Shown here piece by piece: positions 34,092-42,933 of a stretch of DNA of 64,000 nucleotides. The stretch is from Amycolatopsis sp. cg9 (GTDB lineage: Bacteria; Actinomycetota; Actinomycetes; Mycobacteriales; Pseudonocardiaceae). The notes beneath the pieces were generated by a model that was given only the letters and a program-made list of their open reading frames with translations, did not search any database and was not told the DNA's origin. Position 1 is the first letter of the stretch; every line of letters begins with the position of its first letter. The DNA lies in NCBI RefSeq assembly GCF_041346945.1, contig NZ_CP166850.1, positions 8,912,501 to 8,976,500 on the forward strand, given 5' to 3'. The translations under genes were made by a program, and so were the position numbers.

Positions 34092-36466
34092 CGGCCGGCC
34101 GGACCACGCCCGTGCGCATCCGCGAGGAGACCGATCCGCGGGGCGACACCGACGACGGCGGGCGGATCACCCAGACCGTGGAGGCCGCCAGGACGGCGCT
34201 CGCCGACGACGGCAGGCACCCGGCGCCACCCCGGTCGTCCGCCGTGGAACGGCTGCTGCGCGCGGCGGCCTACCCGCAGCTGGTCCTCGCCGCGGTCGCC
34301 GTGGCCACCACCGGCCTGCCCTACCTGTCCTACTTCAGCGGCCTGGGTTTCCTGATCGCCCTGCTCGTGGCCGCGGGCGGCGGCGTGCTGACTGCCGGGC
34401 TCGCCGGGGCACGCCGCCTGCGGGCGCTGCCCACGCTCCTGCTCTGCCTGGCGGCCTTCCTGCCGGTCGCCGTGTTCGCGGTCGGGTACACCACCCTGCG
34501 GCACGGCATCCCGACCTGGGACACCCTGCGCGGCCTCGGCGCCGGCCTGACGTCGGGCTGGGCGCGGATGCTCAGCGTCACCCTGCCCGCCGACGCCACC
34601 CCCGAGCTGGTGCTGACCCCGGCCCTGCTCACCTGGGCCGCCGCCACGGTGTCGGCGACGCTCGTGGTGCGGACCAGGTCCCTGCTCGCTCCGGCCGTCC
34701 CGCCGCTGCTCGTCTTCGGCGTCGCGCTGCTGTTCACCGCCGGCCGCCCGGTCGGCGGTTTCCTGCCCGTCGGCGCGTTCCTCGTCTCGGTGCTGACCTT
34801 GGTACTGGCCCGCGCGGGGGCGGCGGATCCGGCCGCGCACATCGCCGACACCCGGGCCGCGTGGGGCCGGTTCGCGTTCGGCCTGCCGGTCGTGCTGCTC
34901 GCGGCCGCCGCCGGCCTCGCCGGGATGCACTACCTGCCGCTCGCCACCGGCCAGCACCGGTTCGACCCGCGGACCGTGCTGCCGGTGCAGCTCGACATCG
35001 GGGACACGATCTCCCCGCTGGCCACGATCAAGAGCCAGCTGCGCGCGCCCGCGCACGACCTGTTCACGGTGCGCTTCGCCGGGGATCCGGCCGGGGTGGA
35101 CCGCATCCGGACGTCGGCGCTCGACGACTACGACGGGGCGTTGTGGACCGCGCACGACCGGTTCCTGCTCGCCGGGAAGAGCCTGCCGGCCGGCGACAGC
35201 CTCGTCGCGCCGCGCCAGGTGTCGCTCACCGTGCGGGTCAGCGGGCTGCCCGGCCCGTACCTGCCCGAGGCCGGTGCGCCGATCCGCACGACGGCGCCGC
35301 GCGTGGGCTACAGCGCGAACTCCGGGGTGCTCGCCACCGACGCGCCGACGTTGTCCGGGCTCGGCTACGACCTCGTCGCCGAGGTCGGCAGCAAGGACGG
35401 GCTCGAGCACGCGGTCCCCGCCGCCGACGACGGCCACGACTCCGCGCTGCCCCCCGGCCTCCCGCCCGAGCTGCAGGAGCAGGCCGCGACGCTCGCCGGG
35501 GCCGTCGACGAGCCGTGGGCCAAGCTCATGGCCATGCAGGAACGCCTGCGCCGCCTGCCCTACAGCCTCGACGCGCGGCCCGGCCACTCCTACGACGCGC
35601 TGCGGCGGCTGTTCGGGTCCAACCCCGCCGACCAGGTCGGCTACGCCGAGCAGTTCGCCGCCGCGTTCGCCGTGCTGGCCCGCTCGCAGGGTTTTCCCAC
35701 CCGGGTGGCGGTGGGCTACCTGCTGAGCCCGGCGCGCCTCAAGGACGGCACCTACACGGTCACCTCGGCCGACGCCCACGCCTGGCCGGAAGTGCACCTG
35801 GCCGGCTACGGCTGGGTGGCGTTCGACCCCACGGACCCGCAGCGGCACGGCGGGGTCGCGCCGAAGCAACCGGACACCCCGCCGGCCGGGAACACCGCGA
35901 ACGACCGGCCCGACGACCACGGCAAGGCCTCGCAGGTCGGCGTCGACCCCGACCTGCCGAAGCTCGCCGGTGACCGGCTCAGCGTCCTCGACTGGGCGCT
36001 GATCGTCCTCATCGGACTCGGCGCGCTGGTGCTGCTGACGCCGATCGCCGTCGCCGCCGAGAAGGTCCGGCGGCGCCGGGCGCGCCGGACCGGCAGCCGC
36101 GCCGCGCGGATCACCGGCGCGTGGCAGGAAACCACCGACCGGCTGACCGAGAACGGCGTGCGCGTCTCGGCGTCGTCGACGGCGGGCGAAGTCGCGCACC
36201 AGGCCGGTCAGGTGCTCGGCGAACGCGCCGGCGCCGTCGCGCTGCTGGCGCCACTGGCCACCGCCGCGGTGTACAGCCCGGCGGAACCGGACGACACGAC
36301 GGTCGCCGAAGCCTGGGGCCTGGATGCCCGGCTGCGCCGTGAGCTGCGTGGCACGCGCGGGCCGCTCGTGGCCCTGCGGGCCTGGTTCGACCCGCGCCCG
36401 CTGTTCGACCGGCGGCGCGACGCCCGCCGCCGCCGGCGGGCGCTGGAGAAGCTGACGAGGGGATGA
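34088..36466 (+). CDS. TgpA-like membrane protein with transglutaminase fold lacking the catalytic Cys
   Basis: 792 residues. About six or seven membrane segments lie in residues 55-290, then an extracytoplasmic domain, then a transglutaminase-like core at about 485-590, another membrane segment (about 637-660) and a cytoplasmic DUF4129-like tail. In TgpA-type proteins the core reads YCEQFA...LAR..G.P.R. Here it is GYAEQFAAAF, with Ala520 encoded by GCC at the catalytic Cys position. His564 (DAHAWPEV) and Asp580 (FDPTD) remain. Enzymatic activity is thus unlikely, while the fold could still bind peptide or wall ligands. It is the third gene of the MoxR operon. Confidence 0.88.
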   Translation: MTAGRTTPVRIREETDPRGDTDDGGRITQTVEAARTALADDGRHPAPPRSSAVERLLRAAAYPQLVLAAVAVATTGLPYLSYFSGLGFLIALLVAAGGGVLTAGLAGARRLRALPTLLLCLAAFLPVAVFAVGYTTLRHGIPTWDTLRGLGAGLTSGWARMLSVTLPADATPELVLTPALLTWAAATVSATLVVRTRSLLAPAVPPLLVFGVALLFTAGRPVGGFLPVGAFLVSVLTLVLARAGAADPAAHIADTRAAWGRFAFGLPVVLLAAAAGLAGMHYLPLATGQHRFDPRTVLPVQLDIGDTISPLATIKSQLRAPAHDLFTVRFAGDPAGVDRIRTSALDDYDGALWTAHDRFLLAGKSLPAGDSLVAPRQVSLTVRVSGLPGPYLPEAGAPIRTTAPRVGYSANSGVLATDAPTLSGLGYDLVAEVGSKDGLEHAVPAADDGHDSALPPGLPPELQEQAATLAGAVDEPWAKLMAMQERLRRLPYSLDARPGHSYDALRRLFGSNPADQVGYAEQFAAAFAVLARSQGFPTRVAVGYLLSPARLKDGTYTVTSADAHAWPEVHLAGYGWVAFDPTDPQRHGGVAPKQPDTPPAGNTANDRPDDHGKASQVGVDPDLPKLAGDRLSVLDWALIVLIGLGALVLLTPIAVAAEKVRRRRARRTGSRAARITGAWQETTDRLTENGVRVSASSTAGEVAHQAGQVLGERAGAVALLAPLATAAVYSPAEPDDTTVAEAWGLDARLRRELRGTRGPLVALRAWFDPRPLFDRRRDARRRRRALEKLTRG

Positions 36467-36467
36467 C

Positions 36468-38852
36468 GTGGTGATGGCAGGTGCCGGGTTCCTGCGGCGA
36501 CGCTCGACGAAGGCCGGGCTGCTCGGCCTGGCCTCGGCGCTGGCGGTGGGCGGGATCGCCGCCGCCGGAGCCGGGCGCGGCTACCCGGAGCAGGACGTGC
36601 GGCTGCTGTCCGGCTCGGCCTGGCTGGCGTCGGCGAACGTCGGCCAGCTGACGCTGCTCGACGGGCCGTCGGCCGAGGTGTCCGCCCAGGTCCAGGTGGC
36701 GACGCCGGGGCACGCGCTCGACGTCGTCCAGCAGGGTTCCACCGCCTACGCGGTCGACCGCACGGCGGGCACCGTGCGGCGGGTCGACGGCGCCACCTAC
36801 GACCCCACCCCGCCCGTCGCCCCGATCGACGCGGCCCGCGGCGGGCTCACCGCGTTCGCCGGCCGCACCACGCTGTACACATTGGACACCCAGCGCGGGC
36901 TGATCGCGGCCGCCGACCCGAACACCCTCGCCCCCCGCGGAGACCCGCTGCCGCTGGCGGCCAAGCTCGCCGCCGGCACGGCGGCGCTCGACGACGCCGA
37001 CCGGCTCTGGACGCTCGACGACGCCACCGGCGACCTCAGCCGGATCGCCGACGGCAAGCGCACCACGCACCGGCAGTTCACGCGGCCGGGCCACAACCTG
37101 CTCACCGTCGCCAACGGCAACCCCGTCGTGGTCAACCCGGCCGAGCGCACCGCGACCGCGGTCGACGCCGCCAGTGGCGAAACCACCGGCACGATCCCGC
37201 TCGACCTGCGTCCCGACGACGCCCTGCAGATCAGCGGCTCGCCGCACGGCGACCGCCTCTACGTCGTCGCCTCCCGCGGCGTCCTCGACATCTGCGACCT
37301 CGCCGCCGCCACGTGCGACACGACGGTCCCGCTCGACGCCGCCACCCGGCGGCTCGGTGCCGCGGTCGAGGCGGGCGAGCGCCTGTTCGTCCCGGACTAC
37401 ACCACCGGCCAGGTCTACATCGTCGACCTCGCCCACCCCGCGGTGATCGCGAAGACCCAGGTGCTCACCCCGCCGACGACGTTCCAGCTGCTCACCCGCG
37501 ACGGCATCGTCTTCTTCAACGACCCCGCGACCGAGCGCGCCGGCGTCATCCACCTGGACGGCACGGTGCGGGACGTCGCGAAGTACGACCCGAAGAACCC
37601 GGACAAGGGCGTGCACAGCGACACCGGCCAGACGCCCGTGCCGCAGCCGCCGACCGGCCAGCAGCCGCCGGCACCGCCGACCACGCCGGGCAGCACCGAC
37701 ACCCCGCCGAGTGGCACGCGGGTTCCGCCGAACGGCCAGGTCACCCCCACCGACGGCCAGGTGCCGCCGCCGGACGGGGTCCCGCCCACCGACGGTCAGT
37801 TCCCGCCCGGCACGAACGACCCGGGGCCGCCGACCGACCCCGGTGTCCCGCCGAGCAGCACTCCGCCGGAGCCACCGGTCCTCCGGATCACCCTGAGCAA
37901 GAGCAGCCCGATGGCCGGCGAGGACGTCACTGCCAAGGTCGCCGACCAGCACGGCACTGCTCCGGCCACGGCGCGGTGGGACTTCGGGGACAGCACGCAG
38001 GGGGACGGCGCGCTCGTCGTCCACCACTGGGCGACCGCCCGGACGTACCAGGTCAGCGTCCAGGCCACCATGCCCGACGGGCAGCAGGCCACCACTTCGG
38101 TGAGCCTCACGGTGAGCGAAATCCCGAAGGCCAGGCTGACGGTGAACATCTCGGGCAGCGGGACCGTGACCGGTGGCGGGATCAGCTGTCCCTCGACCTG
38201 CACCGTGACCGTCGACAAAGGACAGTCGATCACCCTGGCGGCCCGCCCGGGCCGGGACTTCGCGTTCTCGGGCTGGGGCGGCGCCTGCTCGGGTGCCGGC
38301 GCGTGCACGGTGACCGTGGACGCCGACAAGGCGGTGAGCGCCACCTTCACCAGCACGCTGCCCCCGCCGTCCCCGGAGGACTGCGTGAGCCACGACCCGA
38401 ACCGGCTGACCATCACGGGGAACGACGCCACCGGTTACACCTTGGTCGACAGCGGCAGCCACCTGATGGCCACGCTGGACACCCGGCAGGACGCGGACAA
38501 CGCCCTCTCGGTCGCCCGGGGGTACACCCAGCACTGCTTCGACAGCCGCGGCGACTCGCGGTCGGACTGGCTGATGGAGTACTGGAAGGGCGGTGCCGGG
38601 GTCGCCGGCCCGGTGTCGAACGAGGACTGCTTGTCCTACAACCCCTCGAACCTGAGCATCGCCGAAGTCAACGACGCGAACGGGCAGTGGTGGTCCCTGC
38701 GCGACGGCGGCATGTGGATGGAGGCGTTCAAGGCGCAGGGCGACGCCGTCCGCGCCATGCTGGTCGCCCGGCAGCACAGCAGGCAGTGCTTCATCGGCCG
38801 GAACAACCGGCGCCCCGACCACCGGGGCCACATCCTCGAGTACTGGCGCTGA
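36468..38852 (+). CDS. PKD surface protein with tandem C-terminal Cys repeats (paralog of 12680-14950)
   Basis: About 794 residues; the start is one of GTG 36468, GTG 36471 or ATG 36474 after GAGGGG. Signal-anchor at residues 13-35, beta-propeller-like region to about 375 nearly co-linear with the paralog (GSAWLASANVGQ, LYTLDTQRGL), Pro-rich 384-470, PKD 473-550 (ARWDFGDSTQGDG). Instead of PASTA it has an InlB-type repeat (about 557-627, FAFSGWGGACSG) and two ~75-residue C-terminal repeats (638-712, 719-794), each starting with Cys and carrying YWK/YWR after a CF motif. These look like binding modules; I do not recognise a family name. Likely surface adhesin or receptor of this operon. Confidence 0.8.
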   Translation: MVMAGAGFLRRRSTKAGLLGLASALAVGGIAAAGAGRGYPEQDVRLLSGSAWLASANVGQLTLLDGPSAEVSAQVQVATPGHALDVVQQGSTAYAVDRTAGTVRRVDGATYDPTPPVAPIDAARGGLTAFAGRTTLYTLDTQRGLIAAADPNTLAPRGDPLPLAAKLAAGTAALDDADRLWTLDDATGDLSRIADGKRTTHRQFTRPGHNLLTVANGNPVVVNPAERTATAVDAASGETTGTIPLDLRPDDALQISGSPHGDRLYVVASRGVLDICDLAAATCDTTVPLDAATRRLGAAVEAGERLFVPDYTTGQVYIVDLAHPAVIAKTQVLTPPTTFQLLTRDGIVFFNDPATERAGVIHLDGTVRDVAKYDPKNPDKGVHSDTGQTPVPQPPTGQQPPAPPTTPGSTDTPPSGTRVPPNGQVTPTDGQVPPPDGVPPTDGQFPPGTNDPGPPTDPGVPPSSTPPEPPVLRITLSKSSPMAGEDVTAKVADQHGTAPATARWDFGDSTQGDGALVVHHWATARTYQVSVQATMPDGQQATTSVSLTVSEIPKARLTVNISGSGTVTGGGISCPSTCTVTVDKGQSITLAARPGRDFAFSGWGGACSGAGACTVTVDADKAVSATFTSTLPPPSPEDCVSHDPNRLTITGNDATGYTLVDSGSHLMATLDTRQDADNALSVARGYTQHCFDSRGDSRSDWLMEYWKGGAGVAGPVSNEDCLSYNPSNLSIAEVNDANGQWWSLRDGGMWMEAFKAQGDAVRAMLVARQHSRQCFIGRNNRRPDHRGHILEYWR

Positions 38853-38854
38853 CC

Positions 38855-40291
38855 GTGGCCGGTGCGCTGAAGGTCACGTTCACCCCGGAGCGGCTCACGC
38901 TCGGTCCGGGCGAGTCCGCCGAGCTCGAGGTGACCATCCAGAACGCGAGCCGCGTCGTGGAGCACTTCGCGACGACGGTCGTGGGGCTGCCGCGGGAAGA
39001 CCTGTCGTCGGCCGAGCCGGCCGTGATGAAGCTGCGGCCGCTGGAGACGGGCACCGTCCGGCTCCAGGTGAGCGTGCCCGACCACGGCGGCATGGTCGCC
39101 GGGGCGTACGCGCTGGGTGTGCTGGTGCGCTCGCCGTACCAGCGGGAGGTCTCGCGGTGCGAAGAGCTGCCGCTCGACGTGCGGCCGGCCCCCGCGCTGG
39201 TGCTGGGCGTGCAGCCGGAGATCGTCACCGGCGGCAAGAGCGGGCTCTACGTGCTGAACCTGGCCAACGAGGGCAACACCCCGCTGGCGGTGGCCCTGGC
39301 CGGGCGGGACCAGGAGAACCGGGTCGGCTTCGAGTTCCGGCCGCGCGAGGTGTACCTCGAACCGGGGACGTCGGCGGGTGCCGAACTGACGGTGCGCGCG
39401 GACCCGCCGCTCACCGGCCAGGAGGCGCGGCGCGCGCTGACCCTGCGTGCGCACGCGGGGGAGGCCGAGGCGGAGCGGCCGGTGACCTTCCTGCAGCGGC
39501 CGCGGGTCGCGGGCGGCCTGCTGCGGGTCGCGACCGTCGCGGCCGGGGTGGCCGTCCTGGCCGGCGCCGCGCTCGGCGGCGCGCTGCTCATCCGCAGCGG
39601 CAAGGAAACGCCGGCGGCGCAGGTCGCGCCGCTGAGCCAGCCGGCCGTTCCCGGGGCCCCGTCCGCGCCGGGCGGCAGTACGCCGCCGTCGCCGTCCTCG
39701 CCGTCGGGTTCTTCGGCCGCGCCGCCGCCGTCCAGCCCGCCGGCGCAGTCTTCGCAGCCCCCGCCGTCTTCGGCGGCGAGCACCGCGACACCGGCCGGCG
39801 CGCGCCTGGTGGACTTCAGCCGCCTGCCGGACGGCTCACCACCGGGCAACCGGATCATTTCCGGCGACCTCTACCAGGCCAAGGGTGTCAAGCTGTCCGC
39901 CGACACGCAGGTCGCGCCGCCGGGCTGCGAAGACGCGACCGCGGTCGCGCTCCGCACGGCGGGTTCGTTCGGCAGCTTCCTGACCAGTTCCGGCCAGGCG
40001 GGCGCCGACGTGTGCAACACCGACCCGGTCCGCGTCGACTTCACGGCCCCGGCGCACTGGGTCCGCGTGACGTTCACCGGCTCCCCGGCGACGACGAGCT
40101 ACACGCTGACGGCCCAGCTCGACGACGGCTCGACCCAGCAGGTCGCGGCGACGGTGCAGGCGGGCAACGTGGCCTTCGAGGCACCGGCGGGCACGTCGGT
40201 CGCCTCGGTCACCTTCGGCCACACGAACCCCGACCGGACCGCGAAGGAGTTCACCGCGATCAAGGCCCTTTCCTACACCCCGGCCCAGTGA
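38855..40291 (+). CDS. COG1470-like single-span membrane protein
   Basis: 478 residues from a GTG two bases after the previous stop. Residues 1-215 are two Ig-like beta domains (VTFTPERLTLGPGESAELEV, LPLDVRPAPALVLGVQPEIV) with no signal peptide, so they lie in the cytoplasm. One membrane span at about 222-246 follows, then a Ser/Pro-rich linker (250-310) and an outer beta-sandwich (about 312-478) with two Cys. The layout gives an inside-out topology with beta modules on both faces, suited to coupling a cytoplasmic partner to the surface. It ends the MoxR operon; convergent gene 31 bases on. Function unknown. Confidence 0.75.
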   Translation: MAGALKVTFTPERLTLGPGESAELEVTIQNASRVVEHFATTVVGLPREDLSSAEPAVMKLRPLETGTVRLQVSVPDHGGMVAGAYALGVLVRSPYQREVSRCEELPLDVRPAPALVLGVQPEIVTGGKSGLYVLNLANEGNTPLAVALAGRDQENRVGFEFRPREVYLEPGTSAGAELTVRADPPLTGQEARRALTLRAHAGEAEAERPVTFLQRPRVAGGLLRVATVAAGVAVLAGAALGGALLIRSGKETPAAQVAPLSQPAVPGAPSAPGGSTPPSPSSPSGSSAAPPPSSPPAQSSQPPPSSAASTATPAGARLVDFSRLPDGSPPGNRIISGDLYQAKGVKLSADTQVAPPGCEDATAVALRTAGSFGSFLTSSGQAGADVCNTDPVRVDFTAPAHWVRVTFTGSPATTSYTLTAQLDDGSTQQVAATVQAGNVAFEAPAGTSVASVTFGHTNPDRTAKEFTAIKALSYTPAQ

Positions 40292-40322
40292 CGGCCGTGC
40301 GTCGCGGACCTCGGCGGCGTCC

Positions 40323-42392
40323 CTACCGCAGTGCGCCCCGGATTCCGCCTTCGACGGTGTCGCCGACGAGCCAGTCGGTGAGCAGGTACGCGCCGGCGCC
40401 GACGACGAAGCCGATGGCGGTACCCACGCCGGGCGCCACCGAGCCGGCGACGGCACCCGTGGCGGCCGCGGCGAGCAGGCCGCTGATCGCTCCGCCGACC
40501 GCCGCCCGGCCGCCGCGAGCGGCGTAGTCCGTGCCGGTGTGGGACCGATCGTCCAGGAGCATCCGGCCCAGTTCGACGACGGGAGCGGCCACCGCGCCGC
40601 CCAGCGCACCGGCCCCACTGCGCCCGAAGACCACCAGCAGGCGACCGGAGTTCGCGCCCAGCGCGCCCGCGATGCCCTGGGCCGCGGCGGTTTCCACCCC
40701 CGCGCCGACCGCGCCACCCGCGGTTCCGGCGATTCCGGCACCGGCCAGGTCGGAGCCGCTCGGCAGCTCGCCGGTGCGCACCAGCACGACACCGCCTTCC
40801 ACGACCACCGCGACGACGCCGGCGCCGAACCCGGCGGCGAGCGGGTGCCCGCTGAAGGTTCCCTGACGGCGCAACGATTCCGCCATCGTCGCCGCGTCGG
40901 CGATGGGCACCACGACCACGTTGCCGGGCGGGATCTGCTGCCCCGGCGGGACGATCGTGGCCGGGCCCCGGTAGCCGCCGGGCACCGCGAGCACGCTGTC
41001 CAGTGGGCGGAACAAGGTGCCCGGCGGGAGATCCCCGCCCTGCACCACGATCGCCGTGTACCCTCCGCGCGGACCGCCGCCGGCCAGGTTCGTGCCGAAC
41101 TGCGCCGGGGTCGGCTCTCCGGCGAAGAAGTAGGTGCCCGGCCGGCCGCTCGGGTCGGTCAGGTTGCGGTAGCCGGCGGACGGATCGAGTCCGACTCCCC
41201 CGCCGGCCAGCTCGATGCCCGGCAGGTTGGCCGAGGGCGTGAGGTGGACGGCACCGCGCTGGGCCACCATCGCCGTCTCCTCCGCCGTCATCGCACGGAG
41301 GAACGGGTAATAGCGGCCGAGCAGCTGCGGGGCCAGCGACGGTGTCGGCACGGCGCCGGCCGCCGGCGTGGTGCCGGCCGGGTCGAGTTCGGCGATCACG
41401 ACGGCGGCGACCCCGTGCCGGGTCAGCAGGGTGCCGAGCTGGCGCGAAGTGAACGTCGGCGGTGCGGAAGCGCCCCCGGCGGTACGCGGGTCAGTGGCCG
41501 GCGAAGCGATCCGGGCCGCGTCGCCGCCGGCCACCTGCAGCAGTCCGGTGGGCGCGCCGCCGTCGGCCAGCCACACCTGCCCGGACCGCACGCGCCGGTC
41601 CCGTTCGACCTGCAGTTCGGTGTAGCGGGCCTCGCCGGCCCCGGCATCGGCCGAGTTCGACCCGCCGCGCTCGAGCCGGCGCAACTCGTCGAAGAGCGCT
41701 TGGTTGGTCAAGTTCGCCGCGGGCACGGCGCCGGGCGACGCTCCGCCGTCCGGCTCCCGACGGACCGCGAGCGCCCCACCCGGCGCCGGCGCTGCGGCTC
41801 CCGCCACGCTGACGGCCTGCCCCGCGGCCACCCGCCGCCCCGTCTCGGCGGCCTCGCGCTCGTCGTGTTCGTGCGGATCGCTCACCCGCACGCCGCGCGA
41901 AACCTCGGCGCCGCCCGTGGACTCCGGCTGCCGCTGGACGGTGTGGGTCAGCTCGTGCGCCAGCGTCTCCCGCCCGGCCCTGGACCCGGGATCGTAGGCG
42001 CCTTCGCCGAAGAACACGTCCTGGCCGACCGTGAACGCCCGCGCGCTCAGCTGCGCCGCCAGCGTGGCCGCGGTGCTGTCCCGGTGGACGCGCACGTCCG
42101 GGAGGTCCCGGCCGAATCCCGCCGCCATGTCGGCACGCACCCCCGCCGGCAGCGGCGCGCCCAGCCCGAGCCGCGATCGGATCCGGTCGGCCAGCCCGGT
42201 TCCGGGCGGCGCGCCGGTCCGCTCGCCGGCCAGCAGCCGCACCACCATCCCGTTGCCGCCCGCCGCCTGCAGGTCGAGCAGCCCCCGAGTCGCGGGTGAA
42301 GCGCTCGTCGCCGGCTTCGCCACCGCCGGCTCGGCGGTCTCCACCTTCGAAGCAGGCTCACGCTGTCGCCTCGCCGTCAATTCCACCACCAC
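40323..42392 (-). CDS. DUF4157 protein with ART-like middle domain and hydrophobic tail (eCIS cargo candidate)
   Basis: 689 residues from a GTG. Residues about 75-155 are DUF4157 (HELTHTVQR near 146). Residues about 370-480 contain GAVHLTPSANLPGIELAGGG, YRNLTDPSGRPGTYFFAG and TAIVVQGGDLPPGTLF, an arrangement of H, Y and F strands reminiscent of ADP-ribosyltransferase-fold toxins; no catalytic Glu could be fixed, so this is tentative. Residues about 540-689 are Gly/Ala-rich and hydrophobic (glycine-zipper-like) and could enter membranes. It is the last gene of the structural operon, after the zinc-ribbon protein, a usual place for cargo. Confidence 0.75.
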   Translation of the reverse strand: MVVELTARRQREPASKVETAEPAVAKPATSASPATRGLLDLQAAGGNGMVVRLLAGERTGAPPGTGLADRIRSRLGLGAPLPAGVRADMAAGFGRDLPDVRVHRDSTAATLAAQLSARAFTVGQDVFFGEGAYDPGSRAGRETLAHELTHTVQRQPESTGGAEVSRGVRVSDPHEHDEREAAETGRRVAAGQAVSVAGAAAPAPGGALAVRREPDGGASPGAVPAANLTNQALFDELRRLERGGSNSADAGAGEARYTELQVERDRRVRSGQVWLADGGAPTGLLQVAGGDAARIASPATDPRTAGGASAPPTFTSRQLGTLLTRHGVAAVVIAELDPAGTTPAAGAVPTPSLAPQLLGRYYPFLRAMTAEETAMVAQRGAVHLTPSANLPGIELAGGGVGLDPSAGYRNLTDPSGRPGTYFFAGEPTPAQFGTNLAGGGPRGGYTAIVVQGGDLPPGTLFRPLDSVLAVPGGYRGPATIVPPGQQIPPGNVVVVPIADAATMAESLRRQGTFSGHPLAAGFGAGVVAVVVEGGVVLVRTGELPSGSDLAGAGIAGTAGGAVGAGVETAAAQGIAGALGANSGRLLVVFGRSGAGALGGAVAAPVVELGRMLLDDRSHTGTDYAARGGRAAVGGAISGLLAAAATGAVAGSVAPGVGTAIGFVVGAGAYLLTDWLVGDTVEGGIRGALR

Positions 42393-42447
42393 CTGACACG
42401 TCCCGGCCCGCCTGCTGGATCCGTTCCACCCGCACCGGACGCACGGC

Positions 42448-42933
42448 CTACAGCAGCAGCGCCAGCAGCCAGACCGCGCCGACCGCCAGCAGCGGTACCG
42501 CGATCAGCAGCACGAGCTTCCACCACGACCGCCGCCGGGGCGGGGCGGGCGCCACCGCCGGAGGTCTCGGCATCCAGCGGGCCGGGGACGCCGCGCCGGG
42601 CCACAGCTCCTCGCCGCACGTCTCGCAGCGCTTGCGGTGCGGTGGGTTGATCCAGCCGCAGCGGCCGCAGTGCGGACCCGGCACCGTCACCCGGCGGGGG
42701 CCCGGGTGACCGTACGACGTCGGGTGCGTGCCCGTCGGCGGTGGCGGCCGACCGGCGGGCGGAGGCCCGGTCCCCTGGTCCGTCGGCTTGTAGACGACCT
42801 TGCGCGGCTCCTGCTCGGCGACCGCCGGGCGCTCCAGCAGCAACGGGTAACCGCAGTGCGGGCACAGTTTCGCGCCCTGCGGTGGCAGCGGGCGGCCGCA
42901 CTCCGGGCAACCCGGCTGGGGGCCGGGCCTCAT
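42448..42933 (-). CDS. Double zinc-ribbon, tail-anchored membrane protein
   Basis: 161 residues; ATG at 42933 overlaps the gpI-like stop (ATGA). Two zinc ribbons: CPECGRPLPPQGAKLCPHCG (residues 9-28) and CGRCGWINPPHRKRCETCGE (about 91-110), each with two Cys-x2-Cys pairs. A Pro-rich linker separates them. The last ~25 residues are hydrophobic (WWKLVLLIAVPLLAVGAVWL) after an Arg-rich stretch, the pattern of a C-tail anchor, so the ribbons face the cytoplasm. It lies inside the structural operon directly after the baseplate genes and before the cargo candidate. Docking of the injector to the membrane, or cargo recruitment, would fit; both are inferred. Confidence 0.82.
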   Translation of the reverse strand: MRPGPQPGCPECGRPLPPQGAKLCPHCGYPLLLERPAVAEQEPRKVVYKPTDQGTGPPPAGRPPPPTGTHPTSYGHPGPRRVTVPGPHCGRCGWINPPHRKRCETCGEELWPGAASPARWMPRPPAVAPAPPRRRSWWKLVLLIAVPLLAVGAVWLLALLL

